In this document: piece after piece, positions 1 to 7,457 of the stretch
Layout: each line of letters starts with the position of its first letter
Position numbering within the stretch: the first letter of the stretch is position 1
DNA from: Clostridiales bacterium VE202-01
GTDB taxonomy: Bacteria; Bacillota_I; Bacilli_A; Erysipelotrichales; Coprobacillaceae
Direction of reading: 5' to 3'
NCBI GenBank assembly: GCA_000508865.1
Contig: BAHP02000088.1
Location: 1-36,781 of the forward strand
DNA: 36,781 nt
The notes under the pieces: generated by a model
The model's input: the letters and a program-made list of their open reading frames with translations, nothing else
Database searches by the model: none
What the model was told of the DNA's origin: nothing
Program-made: the position numbers and the translations under genes

Positions 1-257
1 TTTTTTTGAGAAGGTAAATTTATAATAATATGCCTTAAAAGTTTTTCCTCTGGTAATACATTGAGCAATTCGGCATAAGCCTCTCTCAATCCTTTATATC
101 GTTCTTGATTTACAGTGAATTTTTGCTTGCTTTTTTCAAGCTCTACTAAACGCTTATTATTCTTAAATGCAATAACTAAAGAAAAGATACCTGCAACTAA
201 AGATGCTATTACACCTGCAGAAAGCAATTCTAATATAATAGTAATTCTGTTATCCAT
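1..257 (-). CDS. Small membrane protein, partial (runs off left edge)
   Basis: An open frame starts at an ATG (255-257) with a good upstream ribosome binding site (AAAGGAGAG) and stays open to base 1, so at least 85 residues are encoded and the C-terminus is missing. Residues about 5-31 form one hydrophobic membrane segment. They are followed by a charged helical stretch rich in Lys, Glu and Gln that would lie in the cytoplasm. The start overlaps the stop of the preceding small frame in the sequence ATGGATAA, which suggests translational coupling. It is the last visible gene of the TIR cluster. I do not recognise the family. The layout of one membrane helix plus a cytoplasmic helical region is common among small proteins in defence islands, but that is context rather than homology. 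Confidence 0.6.
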   Translation of the reverse strand, partial: MDNRITIILELLSAGVIASLVAGIFSLVIAFKNNKRLVELEKSKQKFTVNQERYKGLREAYAELLNVLPEEKLLRHIIINLPSQK

Positions 258-408
258 TTTTCTCTCCTTTACTCACAACAACTTCCCTAATATATATCAA
301 TATGGCACTAAGTAAACAGAAAAATAGATTCCATAAAAGTGTTTTGGGAAAAGTCTTTTTTTCCTGCTTATTTAATGTGTTTTCCAAAAGAGTATTTAAG
401 GCATTCAC
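250..408 (-). CDS. 52-residue single-pass membrane protein, GTG start
   Basis: A 53-codon frame starts with GTG (406-408) and ends in TAA (250-252), overlapping the next start by 8 bp. The first half is a polar helix rich in Asn, Leu, Lys and Gln. The second half has a hydrophobic segment (about residues 24-40, beginning LLWNLFFCLL) and then a charged tail. Its GTG directly abuts the TAA (409-411) of the frame upstream and lies in the same reading frame as the natural continuation of the 71-residue protein. It may therefore be the C-terminal half of one broken or recoded gene rather than an independent one. No strong ribosome binding site is visible, which favours coupling or a broken gene. 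Function unknown. Confidence 0.4.
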   Translation of the reverse strand: MNALNTLLENTLNKQEKKTFPKTLLWNLFFCLLSAILIYIREVVVSKGEKNG

Positions 409-466
409 TTATTCTTGATTCATGGCCGTTATTTGTTGGCTAATTTCTGCTTCCTGTTTCATCTGT

Positions 467-682
467 TCAAACAACTTTTTTCTCAATTTCAAGTAGTGCA
501 TTTTCAATAATTTCTTTAGAATCTTGCAGATTCTTGCTAACAGAATCAATGCTTACACTTATTACATTATCTTCTGATGTCTTTAAGTTCTCTTTGTTTA
601 GGCTTGCCTTTATATCTTTTAAGTTTACTCCTAAAAACGATGAAATAACTGATATAAGCACTTCCAATATTGCCGCATTCAA
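467..682 (-). CDS. Small helical protein downstream of TIR gene; 3' end frameshifted
   Basis: The frame starts with TTG (680-682), 5 bp after a strong GGAGGGG site, and lies 46 bp behind the TIR gene. The 71 residues are amphipathic and helical, with a mildly hydrophobic start (about residues 4-18) and a Glu/Lys/Asp-rich remainder. The frame ends at TGA (467-469) just past a run of six A residues on the coding strand (476-481). In the alternative frame after that run the helix pattern continues (KLFEQMKQEAEISQQ) to a TAA at 409-411, giving about 88 residues. The last residues before the TGA therefore look out of frame. A one-base change in the A tract, a sequencing error or ribosomal slippage could explain this. 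Function unknown; position suggests a partner of the TIR protein. Confidence 0.45.
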   Translation of the reverse strand: MNAAILEVLISVISSFLGVNLKDIKASLNKENLKTSEDNVISVSIDSVSKNLQDSKEIIENALLEIEKKVV

Positions 683-728
683 TTTATCCCCTCCACAATA
701 TATTGCTTATTATTTCGCTGGACTTGTT

Positions 729-1727
729 TTATTTTTTCAAAATACTTATAATATCAGCTATTTTAGGGTCATAATCTTCCCCAGATTGATTTCTAAACGA
801 TGTACTACCATTATCTATATTCCAAGAACTAAATGCTTTCAGTACTTCTTCACGAGATGCTTCTGCCCCGTATGCATCCAAAAAGAATTTACCAAAAGAA
901 ATGGCGTGTATCCTATCTGAGCATCTTATCGCTTCAACCATAAAGGATTTAGCAAGTGTAAATAGTAATTTAGATAATGAAATCAATATGATAATAATGA
1001 ACAAGCAAGTAATGCCATATGCTATCATATATCCAATATTTTCTGTTTGCCAATCTCTATTTGCGACAAAAATAACGGTAATAACAATCGTAGTAATCAA
1101 AGAAATAATCGAAACTAAATATAGCCAGAAGGCAAATTTTTTATTTCTTTTTTCGCTTTCTTTCAAATTAGTAAAAACATCCTCTATGTACTTTGATAAG
1201 CCCGTCTTTACTTTTTCCTCGGATTTTCTTCGTTCTTCTTCACCCCGCTTTATTTTCTCATCATGTGCCGCAAGAATTAGTCTCATTTTTTCAATAGCAT
1301 CTTTCTCTAATGGCTTGTCTAATCTTACTTTTGGTCCATGCACACCATATTCTATTGACAAATCGTTACTATTGTCCTCTTTATTCTCATATGGAATAAC
1401 AATATAATTAAACCTATTTAGGTCTGCTGGTAGTAGAGTGTCCTTCCCTAAAACTACAGGTATAACTAACGGTATTCTCCCTTTGCCTAAAAATGACAAC
1501 ATGGATATAGTTTCATTCGCAACAAAGTGGCTTCCATTAGAATTTTTTGAAATCACAACAATTACCGCATCAGCCTTTGCAATTCCTTTACCAATATCTT
1601 TGTATATGTTGTTTCCAATGGGAATTTTGTTGTCGATAAATACATCGTAGCCATCGGCTTCTAACGCTGATGACAGTTTAAAGGCAAATTCCTTGTCTAT
1701 ATGCGAATATGATATAAAAATATTCAT
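729..1727 (-). CDS. TIR-domain protein with two transmembrane segments
   Basis: A TIR domain fills about residues 1-115 (start MNIFISYSHIDKEF). It has the usual alternating strands and helices and a Glu at residue 72 (context HFVANE) in the position of the catalytic glutamate of NAD-cleaving TIR domains. A charged coiled-coil-like linker follows (about 150-197), then two membrane helices (about 199-221 and 231-256) and a soluble C-terminal domain of 75 residues ending in a DNGSTSFRNQSGEDYDPK stretch. The ATG at 1725-1727 is preferred because the TIR fold begins there; a GTG at 1769 would add 14 residues. In bacteria, TIR domains commonly act as NADase effectors or second-messenger synthases in anti-phage immunity. 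The nuclease/helicase pair upstream supports that reading. Activity, trigger and role of the membrane part are inferred. Confidence 0.85.
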   Translation of the reverse strand: MNIFISYSHIDKEFAFKLSSALEADGYDVFIDNKIPIGNNIYKDIGKGIAKADAVIVVISKNSNGSHFVANETISMLSFLGKGRIPLVIPVVLGKDTLLPADLNRFNYIVIPYENKEDNSNDLSIEYGVHGPKVRLDKPLEKDAIEKMRLILAAHDEKIKRGEEERRKSEEKVKTGLSKYIEDVFTNLKESEKRNKKFAFWLYLVSIISLITTIVITVIFVANRDWQTENIGYMIAYGITCLFIIIILISLSKLLFTLAKSFMVEAIRCSDRIHAISFGKFFLDAYGAEASREEVLKAFSSWNIDNGSTSFRNQSGEDYDPKIADIISILKK

Positions 1728-1769
1728 ATAAACCACACATTCCTTTCCGCCTGCGTCTCCAAGGCACAC

Positions 1770-2212
1770 ATAGCCATGAATAAAATCTTGTTTGTGCAGG
1801 CATTTTATTTTATATTCTTACTGAAGGAATCTTACACTACAAAGACGGGAAGGCGAGTTGTAGATTTCTGCAGCTCGTTCAGTTTAAAACAGTATATAAA
1901 CCAGTGCAGGGCTGAGCTTTTCAAGCACACATGAGTATGTCTTTTAAGTCTGTATGTTGATATGCAAATTATTTTAACTCAAAAAACTACTGTTTTTGCA
2001 TTCGTAAATTAGCTAAAATTAAATATAACTAATTTTATTTAACAATATTTTATTCAAATTAATTTGATTGTTTGTATCATTATATTTTGCTATTTTTAAC
2101 TAATTAGCTCATATCTATTACTACTGTTATCTAATTTAATTTGCTAAAAATTTGTTAAAATAATATGCTAATCTACAAACTGGGGTTACAAGTCTATCAA
2201 TTAAATATCACT
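1770..2212. other. Intergenic gap between helicase and TIR gene
   Basis: About 440 bp without a convincing gene. The half next to the helicase (about 1960-2212) is extremely AT-rich with TAATTA-type runs. The half next to the TIR gene (about 1740-1950) is clearly richer in G and C. It probably holds the promoter of the TIR cluster, but no convincing -35/-10 pair or terminator hairpin was found by eye. Confidence 0.4.
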
Positions 2213-4159
2213 TTATTGTACTACTACATTAAATCCGCTTTTCTTAGCCTTTTCAATAAATGCCGACTCAAATCTCGATACCTCGTTTTTATCGACTATA
2301 ATTGTTAAATTTTTTCTAGCTCTTGAGCATCCCACATAAAATAACCTATAAGCACTTAATACTCCATACACTGAATTCTCTTTCAGACATTTTCTTGCGC
2401 TTGTTACACCAGGTTTTGCTAAGTATTTATCAAAATCTAATTGTAAAATTTTATTATAATATTCACTTTTCGAATATTCTTCCGAAAATTCCCTTATACT
2501 TGAATGAATTTTCTCTTTTTTCTTTTCATAATCATTCTTTTTCATATCAGAACACTTCATCCCCATATCCTGCTCTATATCTTTTATAAAATATTTGTAG
2601 TCATAATAAAACTTTTCAAATTCCGATAAAGAGACTTCCATAGAACTCCACAATTTAAAAAAACTTGTCATATGTACTGCAGGATTATTATTGCTATTTC
2701 CGGCCATAAAAATAACTGTGTCATGACTTTCCCCTTTTACACCATGTTGAGTAGATATATGTGGATTATAAAGATGATCTGCAAGATTGTGAAACTCTCT
2801 TATTTCGGTATTTAATATACCAGCATATTCTTCCATATTTATTTCATCTATATATTCTGTATTCACTACTTCCGCTTCTTTTATCTGATTTATAAAGTTT
2901 CCAATTGTTGTTTCGTTGCCATCAAATTTACACAAAATATTTTCCAATATTTCCTTAACCGCTCTTTTATTTTCATGTTGCTTTATAATAAATTTTGAAA
3001 CATTGAAAATTTTTTTGTTTGCCTTAATAATTCTTATAACACTACCATAAAGTCCTTTTCTATATTCTATATCAATTTGTTTAAACAAAAATAACATAAA
3101 AAGCAGATTATCTGGATTATTATCATCCATATTAGTTAATACATCAATTACTCCATACTTTTTTGTATATCCATATCTATCCATGCTATAAACAGCATCA
3201 TACAATGTCCCAGCGCCAATGCTATAAAAACGGCTCCTATTATGCAAATACAGTACAAGTGCTTCTGAAAATTCTTCTTGCTTTTTTACCAACACATCTT
3301 CTGTAGAAGATGTAATAATTATTTCCGGAATATAACTCATATCCTCATCTTTATTTTCCGTATAAGGAACTTGTTCATATTTTTTATCATTATAAATCTG
3401 ATTCAATATCGATACTATTCTCGGAGTTGTTCTATAATTTACCTTTAAGTTAAATGTTTTATTTAAATTCGAAAATTCACTTTCAAAACTTCCATCATAA
3501 GTTTTATAAATCTGTTGCATTTTATCACCGAGTAGATACATTTTTCCATTTGCATTTTTCATTGCGTCATAAAATAAATGTAAGACTTCTGCTGATGTAT
3601 CTTGATACTCATCAATAAAAATCAACTGATACTTATCGACTATTTTCCTCTTTATAACCGGAAACTTATCTACAACTTTTTTGGTAAAAGTTATCAAATC
3701 ATCATGTGATAATGCACCTCTATATAGCGAATTATATGGTGCCTCATTATATGAAATTGAATCAATATTATTATAAACAGTTTCTACATCTAGCTTGCCG
3801 TATTTTTCAATATATCGTTGGTTACTTTCTTCTATATTATCTTTTCCTTCTACGTTATCAATCCGTTCTCGAATTCGTTCTTTATATGTTTCCCAATAGA
3901 GGTCAACAACTGCTTTATGAGAAAAAAAGCTACTTATAAAATGGTTAATAAAAGAATGAATTGTTCCAAAAAACACTTTACTGCTGTCAATATCCTTCCC
4001 TAGTTCTTCAGCAGCTCTATTAGTATATGTAATGCATAAAATATTGTCATCTGGATAATCACGTAAATGTTTTTCTACCATTTTTCTAATTGTTGTAGTT
4101 TTTCCGCTCCCAGCTGGTGCATTTACTAAAAAAATATTATTATTTATTCCATCAACCAT
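2213..4159 (-). CDS. UvrD/Rep-like SF1 helicase, GajB-like
   Basis: A 648-residue superfamily 1A helicase with all major motifs: Walker A at 14-22 (APAGSGKTT), motif Ia (CITYTNRAAEE), the GTIHSF motif, Walker B DEYQD at 183-187, motif III GDKMQQ at 211-216, NYRT at 241-244, motif V (QHGVKGESHDT) and motif VI GCSRAR at 610-615. The enzyme family unwinds or senses DNA using ATP. The start ATG follows a GAGGGA site and lies inside the end of the preceding ATPase/nuclease gene (16 bp overlap), so the two are co-translated. An OLD-family nuclease followed by a UvrD-like helicase is the Gabija arrangement, in which GajB works with GajA to cut phage DNA. It is clearly longer than the roughly 500-residue GajB that was characterised, so I call it GajB-like only. 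Confidence 0.85.
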   Translation of the reverse strand: MVDGINNNIFLVNAPAGSGKTTTIRKMVEKHLRDYPDDNILCITYTNRAAEELGKDIDSSKVFFGTIHSFINHFISSFFSHKAVVDLYWETYKERIRERIDNVEGKDNIEESNQRYIEKYGKLDVETVYNNIDSISYNEAPYNSLYRGALSHDDLITFTKKVVDKFPVIKRKIVDKYQLIFIDEYQDTSAEVLHLFYDAMKNANGKMYLLGDKMQQIYKTYDGSFESEFSNLNKTFNLKVNYRTTPRIVSILNQIYNDKKYEQVPYTENKDEDMSYIPEIIITSSTEDVLVKKQEEFSEALVLYLHNRSRFYSIGAGTLYDAVYSMDRYGYTKKYGVIDVLTNMDDNNPDNLLFMLFLFKQIDIEYRKGLYGSVIRIIKANKKIFNVSKFIIKQHENKRAVKEILENILCKFDGNETTIGNFINQIKEAEVVNTEYIDEINMEEYAGILNTEIREFHNLADHLYNPHISTQHGVKGESHDTVIFMAGNSNNNPAVHMTSFFKLWSSMEVSLSEFEKFYYDYKYFIKDIEQDMGMKCSDMKKNDYEKKKEKIHSSIREFSEEYSKSEYYNKILQLDFDKYLAKPGVTSARKCLKENSVYGVLSAYRLFYVGCSRARKNLTIIVDKNEVSRFESAFIEKAKKSGFNVVVQ

Positions 4160-6243
4160 TTTAATCCCTCACTTATATACTTCGGTTGCATCGCTGAAAC
4201 ATAATTGTTCAAAATAACAGAATACATAAAATCTGTTTTATTACCTGAAGACGAATCCAATATATCTCTCAAATAGAATTCTGAATCTTCTTCATCTTTC
4301 TTGTTTCTTGGAATAGAATATTTTAATTTCGAAGTCTTTCTTTTATCACTCCATTCGCTTCGTTTTAAGCACTTTGTCGCACTTATTTTAAAATACTTAC
4401 TCAACATTGCCTCTTCAAGAGTTCTTGCATAACCATCTTCGGAAGTCTGGAATGATAAATATATCCTATCTTCATCGAATATATTTTTCTTATTCTTCTT
4501 CCAATCATACAATTGTTCTATTGTTGGTTCCTCTGCGTCCGTTTCTTTATAAAAGCTATTAATTGTAGCATTGGTTGTCTTTGACTTTTTAATATTATCT
4601 TCAGTTACCGCATCTTTGTCATAGTCTAAGTCAGTAATAATTAATGTTTTTATTTTCAATAGTTCAATCAATTTTCGATAATTATACGCATATGCTCCAC
4701 CTACTTGGATATATGCTATGTATTGTTGGCTTAGTTTTTCATATTCAGGTAAAGTCAATAACTTTCTCACTAACAATCTTTCAGTATCGCCTTCATACAT
4801 TATTACCTTGTCTGCAAAAACAATTTCAGAATACCCAATTTCAAAAAACCAATCAAAAAAGTTGGCTAACCCCTCATCCTCCGGCGTATTTTTTGCTCTT
4901 AATTCTTTGACAAGTAACGATGGATTATACAAGTCACATTTAAACTTTTGCATTTTTCGAATCACTCTCAAATGCGACATCCCAGCAACACGTACCATAT
5001 CATTTGAATGTGTAGTTATAACTCCCTGTAATCGCTTTTCTTTATAATAATCCAATAGATATTTGATAAACACTTGTTGCATTTGTGGATGCATATGAGA
5101 TTCTGGTTCTTCAATAAAAAATACGTTTACCTTTAGTGGATTCATGCTTTTCTCATATTCCTTTAATTGAAGATGCATATAAATCATATTACTATACCCC
5201 AATCCTTGTGATGCTTCCCCTAAAAAATATCCATCGACCTTATAAGTTGTTGTTGTAATACGTTGTAACAAATTACTAATATCATCTTCTGTAACGTTCA
5301 TATCAAGCATTAACTCACCAGTCTGTCCGCCATTTGTTTTTTCTAATGCTGTAATAGTATCTTTTAATGAATTTAATGATGTCTCTCTTACTGTTTTATC
5401 AATTTCCCTTTCCTGAATTGGTTTTAATAACTCATCTGGTAACGTTTTTATCAGTTCTTTCCACTGGTCATCCAACTTAGCCATCTTTATCATCTGTTTA
5501 CTCAATGTGTGTGAATGATCTAAATCATCATCATCTAAAGGTCTGCTTGCTTTTATATACGTAAAATTAAATAATCCTCTAAGTTCACTCACATCATCCA
5601 TTTTACATTTATTTTCATAAGTTTTATCACAGAAATAACACACTGGCTTAATTGCATCAATATATATTTTCACCAACAGTTCTTGCAAATATCGTTCCTT
5701 TAATTCTTTATTAGGTCCTTTTAATTCATTAAAACGTTTTTTTAGTTTATCATAATTGGTTAATATATATTTACTAAACAAATGTCTATTTACTTCATAT
5801 CGATAAATAAAATAAAAAGAATGTTCATTTTCATCCAAATCCATAATATAATCTGCAAATAATTTTATATCATCAAATTCAACATTATAATCTACTTGAA
5901 TTTGAACTTCTGTTGTTTTAATTTCTATTTTTTCTTTCCCTTCGTCTGCAGGTAATATTTTGTTTAGTAACTCTCCTTCTATATCATCAACACTCTTTCC
6001 ATTTATAAAAAACACTTTAAACAATGGATAAACTTTATCAATCCATTCCTTCATATTTTTTGCTGGTATATCAGCTTCTCCATACAGAACCTTCTCACTC
6101 GAAATCATATTTCTTATTAATGTAATTAACGATGTCTTTCCACTATTATTTGCACCCGCCACTATAGTGACATCATCATCAAATTCAATCTCCACTTGTT
6201 CAAACTGACGATAATCATTTACAAGCATCTTTACTAATTTCAT
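4144..6243 (-). CDS. OLD-family ATPase/TOPRIM nuclease, GajA-like
   Basis: A 699-residue protein. The N-terminal ABC-type ATPase has Walker A at 30-38 (GANNSGKTS), a signature-like ASQGLGYSN at 344-352, Walker B FFIEEPES at 375-382 and a switch histidine in TTHS at 410-413. A C-terminal TOPRIM nuclease follows, with EGDTER at 484-489 and a DLDYD acidic cluster at 538-542. This is the class 2 OLD architecture: ATPase plus metal-dependent nuclease, next to a UvrD-like helicase. In Gabija, GajA is a DNA nuclease normally held inactive by nucleotides and released when phage depletes them. Whether this longer version (family about 580 residues) behaves so is inference. The ATG at 6241-6243 is chosen over a TTG one codon earlier because the AGAGGG site is then better spaced. 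The 87 bp gap to the HNH gene suggests one transcript. Confidence 0.87.
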   Translation of the reverse strand: MKLVKMLVNDYRQFEQVEIEFDDDVTIVAGANNSGKTSLITLIRNMISSEKVLYGEADIPAKNMKEWIDKVYPLFKVFFINGKSVDDIEGELLNKILPADEGKEKIEIKTTEVQIQVDYNVEFDDIKLFADYIMDLDENEHSFYFIYRYEVNRHLFSKYILTNYDKLKKRFNELKGPNKELKERYLQELLVKIYIDAIKPVCYFCDKTYENKCKMDDVSELRGLFNFTYIKASRPLDDDDLDHSHTLSKQMIKMAKLDDQWKELIKTLPDELLKPIQEREIDKTVRETSLNSLKDTITALEKTNGGQTGELMLDMNVTEDDISNLLQRITTTTYKVDGYFLGEASQGLGYSNMIYMHLQLKEYEKSMNPLKVNVFFIEEPESHMHPQMQQVFIKYLLDYYKEKRLQGVITTHSNDMVRVAGMSHLRVIRKMQKFKCDLYNPSLLVKELRAKNTPEDEGLANFFDWFFEIGYSEIVFADKVIMYEGDTERLLVRKLLTLPEYEKLSQQYIAYIQVGGAYAYNYRKLIELLKIKTLIITDLDYDKDAVTEDNIKKSKTTNATINSFYKETDAEEPTIEQLYDWKKNKKNIFDEDRIYLSFQTSEDGYARTLEEAMLSKYFKISATKCLKRSEWSDKRKTSKLKYSIPRNKKDEEDSEFYLRDILDSSSGNKTDFMYSVILNNYVSAMQPKYISEGLKWLME

Positions 6244-6333
6244 CAAGCATCCCTCTTTCCTCTCAATTGTACTTCCGTACTACTTTATATCCATTGTTTT
6301 ACTTGTGCTTTTCATCATTACAACTGTAATTTT

Positions 6334-7149
6334 CTATAATTCTCTATTGTCCTCACGCCATTTCTTGTTTTCTTCTACACATCTTTGAATCTCTTCTCTA
6401 GAACGATAATATGTTGGAAATAAATCATTCACTTCTTTAATACACAAAGGAATCTCTATATCAGCCAAATCATCATAATTACAATCTGAATAATATGTAA
6501 TATCAACTCCATCATATTCCCAGCTATCTGTGGGATCAAAGTATAAAATAAATCCTAAAGGATATGCCGTTATCTCACTAACAACCATTGATTTCCAAGC
6601 ATCATCATCCATTTTAATTATGACTGATAATGGTGCATATTTCATTAAATGACTTTTCGTAAAATACATACAAATCTTATATTTCGTTTTATCCAAGCTT
6701 CTCTCTGTTTTATTTAAAACAAAATCCCTTAATACATCTATCCTTGAATCTTCAAAATTATTAATCGAACAAAACATAGAAAGTACTTGCTTTATGAAAC
6801 GCAGTGGATACACCTCTCTTATCTTTATCCCATTTATATTATCAGAAATAGTTTTCGCCAAAGCTTGGTGAATCACATGAGAAATTAAATTGTAATCGTT
6901 TCCATACCACGCCCCAGTATTGTTATTACATTCTTTACATAAACTATATTTTCCCATTCCCCGCTGCTGATTTATATAATGAAGTCCCGATATTTCCCAA
7001 GGCATACGTTCATCATCTTTCATTATTTTATCACCAGATACCGGTTTAACCGGTGTTGAGTTAAATGCTGTTCTAGGTGGTATATGTTCAAATGTTAATT
7101 CACACTCTTTTCTACATAAAGCACATTTTCCTCGAGGTCTTTTGCCCAT
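6334..7149 (-). CDS. HNH-type zinc-finger nuclease-like protein
   Basis: The 271 residues begin with a CxxC pair at 9 and 12 and an EHIPPR motif around His22. A second CxxC pair at 71 and 74 is followed by NNNTG and WYG. Two CxxC knuckles with a central His and following Asn residues are typical of treble-clef HNH endonucleases. The remaining 190 residues are not recognised. The start has a strong AAGGAG site. The gene is the first of the presumed defence operon, 90 bp before the GajA-like gene. HNH proteins accompany ATPases in several defence systems (Septu, for example), but a fixed link to Gabija is not established knowledge to me. It could also be a separate cargo gene. Nuclease activity is inferred from motifs only. 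Confidence 0.65.
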   Translation of the reverse strand: MGKRPRGKCALCRKECELTFEHIPPRTAFNSTPVKPVSGDKIMKDDERMPWEISGLHYINQQRGMGKYSLCKECNNNTGAWYGNDYNLISHVIHQALAKTISDNINGIKIREVYPLRFIKQVLSMFCSINNFEDSRIDVLRDFVLNKTERSLDKTKYKICMYFTKSHLMKYAPLSVIIKMDDDAWKSMVVSEITAYPLGFILYFDPTDSWEYDGVDITYYSDCNYDDLADIEIPLCIKEVNDLFPTYYRSREEIQRCVEENKKWREDNREL

Positions 7150-7161
7150 TATATCACTCCT

Positions 7162-7228
7162 TAAACTAGTACATCCTTTCTATATTTTTTCATCATACTG
7201 GAACATCTTTTAAAAATTGTAAACTAGT
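7162..7228. repeat. Two copies of TAAACTAGT upstream of HNH gene
   Basis: The 9-bp sequence TAAACTAGT occurs at 7162-7170 and 7220-7228. The second copy sits in the near-palindrome TTGTAA-ACTAG-TTACAA (7217-7233). Both copies lie directly upstream of the HNH start, where a promoter would be expected, so they could be operator half-sites for control of the defence operon. No regulator gene is visible next to it. Confidence 0.3.
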
Positions 7229-7320
7229 TACAAAAAATGCTTGTCCTATCAACGAATCTGTCTATGTTAAAAAAATTTCTCACCAGACTGCCAACTCCTG
7301 CCATGATATATAAACTCTCT

Positions 7321-7398
7321 CTAATTTCTTATATCTCCCCACTCTATATCAACCACCACCGACACATTGATATAATCCTTAATCTCTTTATTCCTCAT
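7321..7398 (-). CDS. Possible 25-residue reading frame or gene remnant
   Basis: An ATG (7396-7398) after a GAGGGTGAGAAG site opens a 25-codon frame that ends at TAG (7321-7323). The same frame is open further upstream, into the 3' end of the methyltransferase gene in another frame. This stretch lies in the 308 bp gap between the methyltransferase and the HNH gene and is less AT-rich than its surroundings. It may be a tiny gene, a remnant at the island boundary, or chance. I do not recognise the product. Apart from the repeats described separately, nothing else is seen in this gap. Confidence 0.2.
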   Translation of the reverse strand: MRNKEIKDYINVSVVVDIEWGDIRN

Positions 7399-7457
7399 CT
7401 TCTCACCCTCATCTGTAAACACAATATGTTTATGAAAGTGCCTAAAATTAAGGATTT

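Noticed and set aside
901-1407. Plus-strand 168-codon frame opposite the TIR gene
   Set aside because: It is antisense to a clear TIR protein. The hydrophobic look comes from the opposite strand of the charged and membrane regions, and no ribosome binding site is seen.
1770-2212. Possible regulatory RNA or retron-type non-coding RNA in the gap before the TIR gene
   Set aside because: No reverse transcriptase gene, no strong hairpin series and no terminator were seen; the region is mainly AT-rich.
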